Assembly: GCA_900314905.1 (NCBI GenBank)
Contig: OMXA01000002.1
Location: forward strand, 39,988-103,987
Direction of reading: 5' to 3'
DNA: 64,000 nucleotides
Origin: an uncultured Erysipelotrichaceae bacterium
GTDB taxonomy: Bacteria > Bacillota_I > Bacilli_A > Erysipelotrichales > Erysipelotrichaceae
The notes under the pieces were generated by a model. It ran no database searches and was not told where the DNA came from. It saw only the letters and a program-made list of their open reading frames with translations. Made by a program: the position numbers and the translations under genes. This document shows, piece by piece, positions 26,860 to 35,667 of this stretch; position 1 is the stretch's first letter, and each line of letters starts with the position of its first letter.

Positions 26860-27342
26860 ATGAGCAGACTGAATTGCATCACTGAACTGATTCCGGGCAT
26901 CCTGTTTTCCGGGATCGGCATTGCCGGCCTGATTCTGCTTCATGCGGATGGACCGGGGATCCTCCTGTTCGGGATCCTGTTCACGGCCGCCGGCAGTCTG
27001 ATTCTCCTGCGGGCGATCGCAGGAATCCGCCGGATTTCAACGGCTGAGAAACATGGAACGAAGGTCATGGCCGAAGTCGTTTCCTGCAGGATTGACTTCT
27101 CGATCTCCCTGAATGGAATCTCTCCTTATGTGCTGGAATGCTCCTGGCAGAATCCGGCAACCGGAGAAGTGTGTCATTTCTGTTCTGACCCGATCTTCAG
27201 GAATCTCTCATCAGTACTGCCAGGAACAGAGGTAGAAGTCATGGTGGATCCGGAAAACCCGGAAATCTATGCGGTGCACTGGCAGACGGTGCTGGAAAGA
27301 AGAAGGGGAACAGGTCAGGCAGAGACATGGCAGAACGGCTGA
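26860..27342 (+). CDS. Small membrane protein, DUF3592-like
   Basis: A 160-residue protein with two adjacent transmembrane helices (about residues 9-28 and 31-50) followed by a soluble beta-rich domain. The pattern KVMAEVVSC, YVLECSWQNPATGEV, LPGTEVEVMVDPENPEIYAVHW matches the general shape of DUF3592 proteins, whose function is not established. ATG 26860 was chosen because AGAAGGAAGG lies just upstream and the hydrophobic segments then start near the N-terminus. The 3' end overlaps radC by 16 bases. Confidence 0.65.
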   Translation: MSRLNCITELIPGILFSGIGIAGLILLHADGPGILLFGILFTAAGSLILLRAIAGIRRISTAEKHGTKVMAEVVSCRIDFSISLNGISPYVLECSWQNPATGEVCHFCSDPIFRNLSSVLPGTEVEVMVDPENPEIYAVHWQTVLERRRGTGQAETWQNG

Positions 27343-28013
27343 AGAATCTGCCGGAGTCCGAGCGGCCGAGGGAAAAGGCGATGGTCCATGGGATCCGCAG
27401 TCTTTCCAGCCGTGAGCTTCTGGCGATTCTGATCCGCAGCGGCATCCGGGGTACCTCCGCTCTGGATGCGGCAGATCAGCTGCTGCAGAAAAGCGGCGGC
27501 ATGAACGGACTGCTGAAGCTGAGCCGGTATGACATGAAGCAGATTCCGGGAATCTCCGAAGTCAAAGCGCTGGAACTGGAAGCCTGCCTGGAACTCTCGA
27601 GAAGAATCTCCTATGAGCAGGCGGCGGAAGCAGATGTCGTGAGAAGCCCGGAAGGACTCTATGACTGGCTGAAGAAAGAAATCGGCGGCGGGGATCAGGA
27701 GAAATTCATGGCAATCTTCCTGGATCAGGCAAACCATATTCTCTCTGCCCGGACGCTTTTCATCGGCACCGTGAATTCGAGCATGGTCAGCCCGAGAGAG
27801 GTGTTCCGGGAAGCTCTCTTGCAGGGGGCGGTGAATGTGATGGTCGTGCATAATCATCCTGGCGGAACGCTTGCCCCGAGCAAAGCTGACCTGGATGCGA
27901 CCGCAAGGATCATCGAAGCAGGCAGAATGATGGGCATCCCGGTTCTGGATCATCTCATCGTCACAAACCAGGGCGTCTACAGTTTCCGCAGGGAAGGACT
28001 TCTGCCGGATTAA
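27327..28013 (+). CDS. radC: RadC family JAMM/MPN protein
   Basis: A 228-residue protein with an N-terminal helix-hairpin-helix region (LSRYDMKQIPGISEVKALELEACLELSRR) and a C-terminal JAB/MPN metalloprotease-like domain. The metal motif VHNHPGG, with a downstream Ser and Asp in APSKADLDAT, is complete. The family is named for DNA repair, but its biochemical role is unsettled. It lies in an overlapping pair with the DUF3592-like gene. Confidence 0.93.
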   Translation: MAERLKNLPESERPREKAMVHGIRSLSSRELLAILIRSGIRGTSALDAADQLLQKSGGMNGLLKLSRYDMKQIPGISEVKALELEACLELSRRISYEQAAEADVVRSPEGLYDWLKKEIGGGDQEKFMAIFLDQANHILSARTLFIGTVNSSMVSPREVFREALLQGAVNVMVVHNHPGGTLAPSKADLDATARIIEAGRMMGIPVLDHLIVTNQGVYSFRREGLLPD

Positions 28014-28081
28014 GGTTCTGCGCTTCTTCAGCAGGCCGGGTTCGTTTCCTGGTTTCAGTGGAAGAAAGCAGCTTCGGATGA

Positions 28082-28087
28082 TAGAAT
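28082..28087 (+). promoter_or_regulatory. Extended -10 promoter upstream of AI-2E transporter
   Basis: TGATAGAAT forms an extended -10 ending 20 bases before ATG 28108; no strong -35. Confidence 0.4.
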
Positions 28088-28107
28088 AACAGTCTGAAAG
28101 AACCCTT

Positions 28108-29199
28108 ATGAACTTCTGGAACCGGATCGCTGAAAAACTGGATAAGGACGTCTCGTTCCGCACTCTGATCAAGATCATCATGATCCTGCTGGTGATTCTT
28201 CTGATCCGTTCGACGGATGTCGTCTGGAAAGGAATCTGGGCAAAATCCCGGGTGATCCTCAGACCGTTCTTTCTCGGCTTTGCCGGTGCCTATGTGATTC
28301 ATCCGCTGATCCTGTGGCTGGAAAAGAAGAAGATCTCCCGCCGCATCAGCATTCCTGTGGTCTATATTCTGCTCCTTGTGCTGCTGCTATGGCTGACGTT
28401 CACGATCATTCCGATGGTGGTTTCGCGGCTGAGCTCGTTCATCACTTCCATGATCACCGGGGTCAATTCCATCTATGATGCGTATGCCGGGATTTCCGAG
28501 GATGTGCCGAACTGGCTGCAGGAAGCAGTGCGGCAGCTCATCGCTTCCCTGAACAGCTTCCAGAGCCTGATTCCGAATCTTACCAGCCAGCTGCCGGATC
28601 TGTTGAACAGTGCCTTCACGGAAGTCACGAACTTCATTCTGACGTTCATCATCTCGATCTATATGTGCTTCGGCTATGATCAGACGAAGACTTCGATCCG
28701 GCAGCTGATGACCCGGTTTGGCGATCCTGCGATCCGGACCTGTCATGCCATCGATCTTGAACTGGGTTCGTATATCCGCTCTCTGATCGTGCTGATGTTC
28801 GTCCGGTTTGCGGAATACTGTCTGGTCTATTCCATTGCCGGCCATCCGGACTGGCTGCTCATGGGATTGCTGACGGCAATCAGCCTGGTCATTCCGTATA
28901 TCGGTCCTACGATCGTGAATGTGATCGGGATTGTGACGGCACTGGAACTGTCTTCGCGCCAGGTAATTCTGCTGGTGGCGCTGATCATGATTCTGTCGCA
29001 GGTGGATGCGTATCTGATCGAACCGATGGTGCATTCGCACAATGTGCGGATTTCTCCGCTCTGGGCATTGTTCAGTATTTTTGCCGGGGGCGTTCTGCTC
29101 GGGCCGGAAGGCGTTATCTTCGGGATTCCGATCTATCTGGCAATCCGGGCTGCCCTGGAAACCAATCTGTCTGCAAAACGGAAGGAGGAAGCTGAATGA
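28108..29199 (+). CDS. AI-2E family transporter
   Basis: A 363-residue polytopic membrane protein with about eight helices and the long extramembrane loop typical of the AI-2E/PerM family. The C-terminal region SLVIPYIGPTIVNVIGIV and LIEPMVHSHNVRISPLWALFS is conserved in it. Members have been linked to autoinducer-2 export, Na+/H+ antiport and small-molecule export, so the substrate cannot be fixed. Its stop overlaps the start of the TroA-like lipoprotein gene (ATGA), an unusual pairing suggesting a common role at the membrane. Confidence 0.88.
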   Translation: MNFWNRIAEKLDKDVSFRTLIKIIMILLVILLIRSTDVVWKGIWAKSRVILRPFFLGFAGAYVIHPLILWLEKKKISRRISIPVVYILLLVLLLWLTFTIIPMVVSRLSSFITSMITGVNSIYDAYAGISEDVPNWLQEAVRQLIASLNSFQSLIPNLTSQLPDLLNSAFTEVTNFILTFIISIYMCFGYDQTKTSIRQLMTRFGDPAIRTCHAIDLELGSYIRSLIVLMFVRFAEYCLVYSIAGHPDWLLMGLLTAISLVIPYIGPTIVNVIGIVTALELSSRQVILLVALIMILSQVDAYLIEPMVHSHNVRISPLWALFSIFAGGVLLGPEGVIFGIPIYLAIRAALETNLSAKRKEEAE

Positions 29200-30389
29200 A
29201 GAAAATTCTGACCATGATGATTGCCTCCTTTCTGCTTCTCACAGAGGCCGCAGGCTGTGCGGTGCAGAAGACCGTCATCGCATATACTGTCTATCCGATC
29301 GGGTATCTCGTCAGCCGGCTGATCAGCGATGTCAGCGGGATTTCCTCAGAGAGCGTACAGGAAGATACGATTGTTCAGAGGTCTGTTCTGAAGGAGGACT
29401 ATCAGTCCATTCTGGAAGACAGTTCGGTATTCCTGCATATCGGGAGACTGGAACCTTACTTATCTCTGTACAGCAAGGAGATCTCTGCTTCCCAGCCGAA
29501 CCAGATCGATCTTTCGGCGATGAATGCGGTGTATGATTTCAGCCGCTATACTCCTGTCGTCACGGAGGAAGGGATGACCTTCGTGGAAGGGCCGTATTAC
29601 AAGAGCACTGCATTTGATCTCGTGGATACGGACACGAAGGACCTTTATCTCTGGACCGATCCCATCGCGATGCTGTCGATGGCAAAAGATATCCGGGATT
29701 TTCTCAAAGAGACGTATCCCGATGATGCTTCGCTGTTTGAATCGAATTACGAAAGCCTCGAGAATGATCTGATCAATCTGGATGCGCAGTATCAGGCTCT
29801 TTCCACCAGCAACGCCCAGAATCAGAAGGTCATCCGCTTCGTGTCGATGACCGCAAGCTTCGGCAACTGGCAGAAGACGTATGGCTTTGAAGTTTATCCG
29901 GTCATTTTATCCAAATACGGCGTGCTTCCCAATGAGGAACAGCTGGCTGTGATTGAGCAGCGGATCAGGGATGACGGCGTGCACTACATCGTCTATGAAC
30001 CGAATATGACGGAAGACATGATCGAGCTGTTCAACCGGATAGAAGAGGATCTCGGTCTCACCAGAGTCGAGCTCAGCAACCTGTCGAGTCTGACCGCCGA
30101 CGATGAGGGGGCAGGCAAAGACTACCTGTCGATCATGTATGAAAATCTGAGCACGCTGCAGACCATGGTGGAAGACATGCCGGCTGCGGAACCGTTATCC
30201 GGCGGGGAAGAAACCAGCACGGATCCTGCCATGGAGAGCGATCCGGCCTCGGCTGAGATGACGGATCCGCTGGATTCTCCATCCCCGACCTTTACGCCTG
30301 ATGCCAATGCGGTTACTTCTTCGAGCAGCACGGACTGGATCACAAGGGTAGAGAATGAAGGAACGGCAACGGCCGATCCAGCAAACTGA
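29196..30389 (+). CDS. TroA/ZnuA-like substrate-binding lipoprotein lacking metal ligands
   Basis: A 397-residue lipoprotein with a lipobox at TEAAGC (Cys at about residue 21). The order of segments matches metal-binding cluster A-I proteins: YPIGYLVSRLISDVSG, VFLHIGRLEPYL, YLWTDPIAML, FVSMTASFGNWQKTYGF, VHYIVYEPNMTEDMI. The His positions expected in PHDYEP, HIWLDP and the SHDAFGY-type motif are absent or replaced by other residues (Tyr in YLWTDP, Thr in MTASFG); only the late Glu/Asp region remains. The C-terminal ~60 residues are a Ser/Thr/Pro-rich tail. No ABC permease or ATPase is adjacent. It may bind something other than zinc or manganese, or be a decoy or partner protein. Confidence 0.72.
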   Translation: MKKILTMMIASFLLLTEAAGCAVQKTVIAYTVYPIGYLVSRLISDVSGISSESVQEDTIVQRSVLKEDYQSILEDSSVFLHIGRLEPYLSLYSKEISASQPNQIDLSAMNAVYDFSRYTPVVTEEGMTFVEGPYYKSTAFDLVDTDTKDLYLWTDPIAMLSMAKDIRDFLKETYPDDASLFESNYESLENDLINLDAQYQALSTSNAQNQKVIRFVSMTASFGNWQKTYGFEVYPVILSKYGVLPNEEQLAVIEQRIRDDGVHYIVYEPNMTEDMIELFNRIEEDLGLTRVELSNLSSLTADDEGAGKDYLSIMYENLSTLQTMVEDMPAAEPLSGGEETSTDPAMESDPASAEMTDPLDSPSPTFTPDANAVTSSSSTDWITRVENEGTATADPAN

Positions 30390-30401
30390 AGAATCATCAG
30401 G

Positions 30402-30428
30402 ACAGCTGCCTGCGGGCGGCTGTTCTTT
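30402..30428 (+). terminator. Terminator after the TroA-like gene
   Basis: A 9-bp stem ACAGCTGCC/GGCGGCTGT with loop TGCG is followed by TTCTTT. Confidence 0.8.
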
Positions 30429-30436
30429 AGCTATGG

Positions 30437-30442
30437 TAGAAT
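30437..30442 (+). promoter_or_regulatory. Extended -10 promoter for the polA operon
   Basis: TGGTAGAAT lies 18 bases before ATG 30461, with the ribosome site GGACGGAGG in between; the -35 position falls in the terminator stem. Confidence 0.55.
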
Positions 30443-30460
30443 GAAGGACGGAGGCATTAT

Positions 30461-33073
30461 ATGAAGAAATTACTGCTTGCGGATGGAAACTCCATGCTGT
30501 TCCGGGCATATTATGCGACTGCTTACGGGCAGAGGATGACAAGTGCCAAAGGAATCCCGACCAATGCGGTCTTCGGGTTTGCCAGCATGATTCAGAAAGC
30601 GATTGATCTCGTTCAGCCGGATTCCATGCTGGTCGCATTTGATGCGGGCAAGCATACGTTCCGGCATGATCTGTACCCGGACTACAAAGGGGGCAGAAAG
30701 CCTGCTCCGGATGATCTCGTGCCGCAGTTCCAGATGACCAGAGACTACCTGGATGGCTTTCATATCCGCTGGGTGGAGATGCCGGATATCGAGGCGGATG
30801 ATCTGATCGGCACGATGAGCAGGCTCTCGCCGGACTATGAGACGGTGATCCTGACCTCCGATCATGATCTGCTGCAGCTGGTCGATGATACGACCACGGT
30901 CATGCTGATGAAGAAGGGACTGACCGACATGGCTATGATGACGCCTGCCGCCATGAAGGAAGAAATGGGCATCACGCCTGCGCAGATCATTGATCTCAAA
31001 GGTCTGATGGGCGATCATTCCGACAATATTCCTGGGATTCCTGGCATCGGCGAGAAGACAGCGGTCAAGCTGCTGCAGCAGTATGGAACCGTAGAAGAAG
31101 TCCTTGCCCATGATCATGAGATCAAGGGCAAGCTCGGGGAGAAGGTGCAGAACAATCATGCTTCTGCTGAACTTTCCAAGACGCTTGCGACGATCCGGCG
31201 CGATGTTCCCCTGGATTTTACGGCGGATGACTGCAGGTTCGATCCGGATTATGCCTCGCTGATCCGGTTTCTCGAAAGCGTCGATATGCATAGTCTCGTG
31301 AAGAAGTATCAGACCATGCTGGAGGAACAGAAGTCTTCCGGGATCCCATCTGAGCCGAAGAAGACTTTCGACGCGGTGAAAGAGATTCCGGAATCATTCC
31401 TGGAACATCCGCTTGCGATCTATCTGGATGCCGACCAGGAGCCATTCTATGCCTCCATGGTCAGCGGCCTGGCGCTCTCGGATGGAAAGAAGTCGTATTA
31501 TATTCTGCTTGAAGATGCAGAGCGGGATCAGAAGCTTCTGGCGGATCTTTCTGAAGGAAAGCCAGGCAGGATCGGCTTTGATATCAAGCGTGCCATGCAT
31601 CAGCTGAAGCGCACGAAGCTGAAGATTTCCTTCTCTGATGATGCGATGATTGCTGCTTCGCTTGCCGACAGCTCTCTGACTTCTGCTGAGAAGATCTATG
31701 ATGCCTGCTCAATTGCGACGACGAAGAAGCGGGAAGAGATCTTCGGAACCAAGGCCAGACCGAAGCTTGCTGATTTTTCTGATCGGGTGCAGTTTGCCTG
31801 CGAGAATGCGGCAGGCATCTATTCCATCTTTGAACAGATGATGCCGAAGATCCATGAGGCATCGATGGATTCCCTGTATCGGGATATGGAGATGCCGCTG
31901 AGTGAAGTTCTGTTTGAGATGGAAGAGACTGGCATCACGTGTTCCGGGGAAACGCTTGGCAGGCTTTCTCAGGAGATGAAGGGAAAGATGGACCGCCTGC
32001 AGGATTCGATCTATGCAGAAGCGGGCGGACCATTCAATATCAACAGTCCGAAGCAGCTTGCGGAAGTGCTGTTTGACCGGCTCAGTCTTCCCTCCGGAAA
32101 GAAGCGCAGCACGAGTGCGGATGTTCTCGAAAAGCTCAACGGCTTTCATCCGATCATCGGCGAACTTCTGGAATACCGCAAGCTTTCCAAGATCTACGGA
32201 ACCTATGCCGAAGGCCTGCAGCGCTTCATCTGCAGCGATGGAAAGATCCATACGCTGTACAACCAGTGCGCAACCCAGACCGGCAGACTCAGCAGCAGCG
32301 ATCCGAATCTGCAGAATATCAGCGTCCGCGATGAGCAGGGCAAAGTGATCCGCAAGGCATTCCTGCCTTCAGAAGGCTGTGTTCTCCTTTCTTCTGACTA
32401 TCATCAGATCGAGCTGCGCATGCTGGCAAGCATGGCTGGGGAGACGTCGATGATCGAAGCTTTCCGCAGCGGGGTTGATATTCATACCAAGACTGCCATG
32501 GATGTGTTCGGCATCGACCGCCCGGAAGATGTGACGCCTGAGCAGCGCCGGCGCGCCAAGACCGTCAATTTCGGAATTGTCTACGGCATCAGCGACTTCG
32601 GGCTGGCAGAGCAGCTCGGCATTTCCCGCCGGGAAGCAGCGGAGTTCATTGATACGTATTATCAGAAGTTTCCGAAGATCCGCACGTATATGAATTCCAT
32701 TGTGGAATTCTGCGAGGAACATGGCTATGTGACGACGCTCTGCGGAAGGCGCCGCGAGATTCCTGAGATTCATGACAAGAACCGGATGGTGCGGGAATTC
32801 GGCAAGCGGGCAGCGATGAATGCGCCGATCCAGGGCAGTGCGGCCGATCTGATCAAGATTGCGATGCTGAAGATCGATGCTGAGATGAAGAAGCAGAACG
32901 TGAAATCCAGGATGATTCTTCAGGTTCATGACGAACTGATTTTCGATGTCCCGAAGGAAGAGCTGGAACTGATGACGAAGCTTGTGACGGATGGCATGTG
33001 CAATGCGATGAAGCTGGATGTCCCGCTGACGGTGGAATGTGCGTCCGGTACGGACTGGTATGAGGCGAAGTGA
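30461..33073 (+). CDS. polA: DNA polymerase I
   Basis: An 870-residue protein with the three-part PolA layout. The N-terminal 5'-nuclease domain (residues 1 to ~290, with acidic motifs such as DIEADDLIG, LTSDHDLLQLVDD and the HhH motif IPGIPGIGEKTA) is followed by a middle exonuclease-like domain (about 310-480) and a C-terminal polymerase domain: motif A SSDYHQIELRMLA, motif B RRAKTVNFGIVYG, motif C QVHDELIF. The middle domain shows no clear DxE proofreading motif, as is common in Firmicute PolA, so it is probably proofreading-deficient. It heads the operon polA-mutM-coaE-dnaB-dnaI, and its stop overlaps the mutM start by 1 base (TGATG). Confidence 0.97.
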   Translation: MKKLLLADGNSMLFRAYYATAYGQRMTSAKGIPTNAVFGFASMIQKAIDLVQPDSMLVAFDAGKHTFRHDLYPDYKGGRKPAPDDLVPQFQMTRDYLDGFHIRWVEMPDIEADDLIGTMSRLSPDYETVILTSDHDLLQLVDDTTTVMLMKKGLTDMAMMTPAAMKEEMGITPAQIIDLKGLMGDHSDNIPGIPGIGEKTAVKLLQQYGTVEEVLAHDHEIKGKLGEKVQNNHASAELSKTLATIRRDVPLDFTADDCRFDPDYASLIRFLESVDMHSLVKKYQTMLEEQKSSGIPSEPKKTFDAVKEIPESFLEHPLAIYLDADQEPFYASMVSGLALSDGKKSYYILLEDAERDQKLLADLSEGKPGRIGFDIKRAMHQLKRTKLKISFSDDAMIAASLADSSLTSAEKIYDACSIATTKKREEIFGTKARPKLADFSDRVQFACENAAGIYSIFEQMMPKIHEASMDSLYRDMEMPLSEVLFEMEETGITCSGETLGRLSQEMKGKMDRLQDSIYAEAGGPFNINSPKQLAEVLFDRLSLPSGKKRSTSADVLEKLNGFHPIIGELLEYRKLSKIYGTYAEGLQRFICSDGKIHTLYNQCATQTGRLSSSDPNLQNISVRDEQGKVIRKAFLPSEGCVLLSSDYHQIELRMLASMAGETSMIEAFRSGVDIHTKTAMDVFGIDRPEDVTPEQRRRAKTVNFGIVYGISDFGLAEQLGISRREAAEFIDTYYQKFPKIRTYMNSIVEFCEEHGYVTTLCGRRREIPEIHDKNRMVREFGKRAAMNAPIQGSAADLIKIAMLKIDAEMKKQNVKSRMILQVHDELIFDVPKEELELMTKLVTDGMCNAMKLDVPLTVECASGTDWYEAK

Positions 33074-33879
33074 TGCCGGAGCTGCCTGAAGTGGAAACGG
33101 TGCTTCGCACCCTGGAACATCAGATTCAAGGGCGTGAAATCCAGAGGGTTTCAATCCGGACGCCGATGATCCTGGAATGCGATCCGCAGCAGTTCATGCG
33201 GACTATGACCGGACAGCATTTCCGCTTCTTTGCAAGACGCGGAAAGTATCTGCTGTTCTATATGGATTCCGTGCTTTTCGTGTCGCATCTGCGCATGGAA
33301 GGAAAGTACTATCTGCAAGCGCCCGAAGAGCCGCTGGATCGGCATATGCATGTGATCTTCCAGCTGGATGACGGCAGACAGCTGCGCTATCGGGATACGA
33401 GAAAATTCGGGAGAATGAATCTATTGCCGATGGACACGGATCTGCTGACGTTTCATGGACTTGGTCCGGAACCATTCTGGGATTCGTTCAATGCAGACTA
33501 TATCCGGCAATACTGCAAGGGCAGAACGGAGCCCATCAAGTCCTTATTGCTGGATCAGCGCTTCGTAGCCGGAATCGGGAATGTCTATGCCGATGAGATC
33601 TGCTTCGCCTGCGGGCTCCGCCCTGGCCGCAGCTGTGCAAGACTGACCGCGAGAGATCGTCAGAACCTTGTCGAAGAAACCCGCAGGATTCTTTCGAGGG
33701 CGATTGCGGCGGGCGGAACCACGATCCGCTCCTATACGTCCAGCCTTGGCGTGACGGGCAGGTTTCAGCTGGAATGCATGGTTCATGAGCAGAAGGTGTG
33801 CAAGGTGTGCGGAAGTGAGATCCATATGAAATGGATCGGCGGCAGAAGCAGCTACTACTGTCCGCATTGTCAGCACTAG
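33073..33879 (+). CDS. mutM: Formamidopyrimidine-DNA glycosylase (Fpg/MutM)
   Basis: A 268-residue base-excision repair glycosylase/AP lyase that removes 8-oxoguanine and ring-opened purines. The mature protein must begin with catalytic Pro, so the start is ATG 33073 (MPELPEVETV) and not the GTG at 33070, which would give MMPELP. The N-terminal PELPEVET, the helix-two-turn-helix region and a C-terminal zinc finger (CKVCGSEI then CPHCQ) are all present. It is translationally coupled to polA. Confidence 0.97.
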   Translation: MPELPEVETVLRTLEHQIQGREIQRVSIRTPMILECDPQQFMRTMTGQHFRFFARRGKYLLFYMDSVLFVSHLRMEGKYYLQAPEEPLDRHMHVIFQLDDGRQLRYRDTRKFGRMNLLPMDTDLLTFHGLGPEPFWDSFNADYIRQYCKGRTEPIKSLLLDQRFVAGIGNVYADEICFACGLRPGRSCARLTARDRQNLVEETRRILSRAIAAGGTTIRSYTSSLGVTGRFQLECMVHEQKVCKVCGSEIHMKWIGGRSSYYCPHCQH

Positions 33880-33887
33880 GAGGAGTC

Positions 33888-34493
33888 ATGAAGAAAATTG
33901 CAGTGACCGGAACCATCGGCTCCGGCAAATCCACAGTATCCATTCTGCTGCGCAGAAGGCATCTGCCGGTGTTTGATGCGGATCATTACAGCCGCATCTG
34001 CCTGCACCGGGATCATCCGGTCTATGCAGAGATCGTGAAGACGTTCGGAACAGATATCCTGGATGAAGAGGAAGAGATCGACCGGAAGAAGCTTGCTTCG
34101 ATCGTGTTTTCTTCCGAAGAGAAGCGGTTTCTGCTCAATGGTCTCGTGCATCCGTATGTGCTGGCCGGGCTTGAGAAATTCTTTGAGAGTCATGCGGATG
34201 ATCCGCTGGTCTTTGCGGAAATCCCGCTGCTTTATGAGGCGGGATGGCAGAAGTATTTCGATGAGGTTCTGGTTGTGACCTGCGAAGATGATACGGCGGT
34301 GAAAAGACTCATGGAATACCGGAATTTCACAGAGGAAGACGCTGAGGCAAGGCTGCGGATTCAGATCTCGAAACAGCAGCAGCTTCAAAAAGCGGATCTC
34401 ATCATTCACAATGATGGCAGTCTGAAAGAACTGGATCAGGCAGTAGGAGCAATTCTGAAAGAACTTCGCGGGGGAAAACGGCATGGAGCTTGA
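33888..34493 (+). CDS. coaE: Dephospho-CoA kinase
   Basis: A 201-residue P-loop kinase catalysing the final step of coenzyme A synthesis. Its Walker A is GTIGSGKST, followed by FDADHYSR and the conserved LVHPYV region. ATG 33888 is supported by AGGAGGAG 6-8 bases upstream; the frame upstream is a shadow of mutM. It overlaps dnaB by 11 bases. coaD, the preceding step of the pathway, lies about 21 kb away in this window. Confidence 0.96.
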   Translation: MKKIAVTGTIGSGKSTVSILLRRRHLPVFDADHYSRICLHRDHPVYAEIVKTFGTDILDEEEEIDRKKLASIVFSSEEKRFLLNGLVHPYVLAGLEKFFESHADDPLVFAEIPLLYEAGWQKYFDEVLVVTCEDDTAVKRLMEYRNFTEEDAEARLRIQISKQQQLQKADLIIHNDGSLKELDQAVGAILKELRGGKRHGA

Positions 34494-35664
34494 TCCGAAA
34501 GATACGTATCGGACAGAAGGAACGGAATGTCTGAGTGAAGACGGGATATCTTCGCTTGTTTCGCTGTATCAGCCGATCGTAGGCATGGATGCGGTGATGC
34601 TGTATCTGACGATGCATAGCGAAGGCAGAAGACAGAAGACGCTGGAGCCGCACAGCCGGCTTGCGGCGATTCTGAATCGTTCCATCGATGAGATTGAACG
34701 GGCCAGGATTCATCTGGAAGAGATGATGCTGGTGAGGACTTATGTATTGAAGGGCGATTCGAAGAACAGCTATGTGTATCATCTGAATACGCCGCTTTCT
34801 CCGTCTCTGTTTCTGGAGAACCGGGAGTTCTATGCCAGGCTCTCCAAGGCTCTTGGAAGGAAGAATGCCGAGCTGACCGCAGGAAAGTTCATGACCGGAA
34901 TGAATCTGAACGGATATGAAGACATCACCAGAAAGATCTCTCATTCCGTGCTGAGGGATTACGACAATGAAATTGAGTTCCAGCAGGTGAAGCCGCGCTA
35001 CCGCTTCAGCGGGGAAGATGTTTCAATCTCCTTTGACTATCAGTCGTTCCTCGAAAAGGCGACGAACCTGATCTTTCCGGTGGAACTCAGGACGCAGGAG
35101 ACGATGAAGCTGATCGGACAGCTGGCCAGCATCTATGGGATTTCTCCGGATCAGATGCTGATCTGCGTGAGCAGAGCGTGCAATCTTGGCACGATGTCGT
35201 TTGATGAAGAGAAGCTCAAGCTGTATTGTGCAAGGGCAAAGACGGAAGTGAAGAAAGTCAGGGATCCGTATGAGCTGCCACCGGTCTCATTTCTGCAGTC
35301 GAAGCAGAATGGTGCTCAGGTTACGCTCGGCGATAAGAAGATTCTTGAGCATCTGTCGCTTGATATGCATTTTCCCCCGGAGGTCATCAACGTCCTTGTG
35401 GAATATGTGCTGAATACGAGCGGAAATCGCCTGGTTCCTTCGTTTGTCGACAGCGTGGCCTCGCAATGGGCAAGAGATGGCGTGAATGACCTTAAGAGCG
35501 CATTGCTGCAGACGAAGAAGGCATCTGGCTATCGAAGCACGAGAGGACCGCGCCGCAATGTGCTGCCAGCGTATTATCAGAAAAAGGATACGGCTTCAGA
35601 AGAAACGATCAGTGAAGAAGAAGCGCGGTCGGTGGAAGCGCAGCTGAAGAGAATGGGGAAGTGA
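34483..35664 (+). CDS. dnaB: Replication initiation and membrane attachment protein DnaB (Firmicute type)
   Basis: A 393-residue primosome protein, unrelated to the E. coli DnaB helicase. In Firmicutes it works with DnaD and DnaI to load the replicative helicase. The N-terminal winged-helix-like region (GISSLVSLYQPIVGMDAVMLYLTMHSEG) and the DnaB/DnaD C-terminal helical domain (FPPEVINVLVEYVLNTSGN) are recognisable. It lies directly before dnaI with a 3-base gap, the conserved pairing. The gene nrdR, often found between coaE and dnaB, is absent here. Confidence 0.92.
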   Translation: MELDPKDTYRTEGTECLSEDGISSLVSLYQPIVGMDAVMLYLTMHSEGRRQKTLEPHSRLAAILNRSIDEIERARIHLEEMMLVRTYVLKGDSKNSYVYHLNTPLSPSLFLENREFYARLSKALGRKNAELTAGKFMTGMNLNGYEDITRKISHSVLRDYDNEIEFQQVKPRYRFSGEDVSISFDYQSFLEKATNLIFPVELRTQETMKLIGQLASIYGISPDQMLICVSRACNLGTMSFDEEKLKLYCARAKTEVKKVRDPYELPPVSFLQSKQNGAQVTLGDKKILEHLSLDMHFPPEVINVLVEYVLNTSGNRLVPSFVDSVASQWARDGVNDLKSALLQTKKASGYRSTRGPRRNVLPAYYQKKDTASEETISEEEARSVEAQLKRMGK

Positions 35665-35667
35665 GTT

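Noticed and set aside
33070-33072. GTG 33070 as the mutM start
   Set aside because: It would place an extra Met before the catalytic Pro; Fpg needs Pro as the first residue after Met removal.
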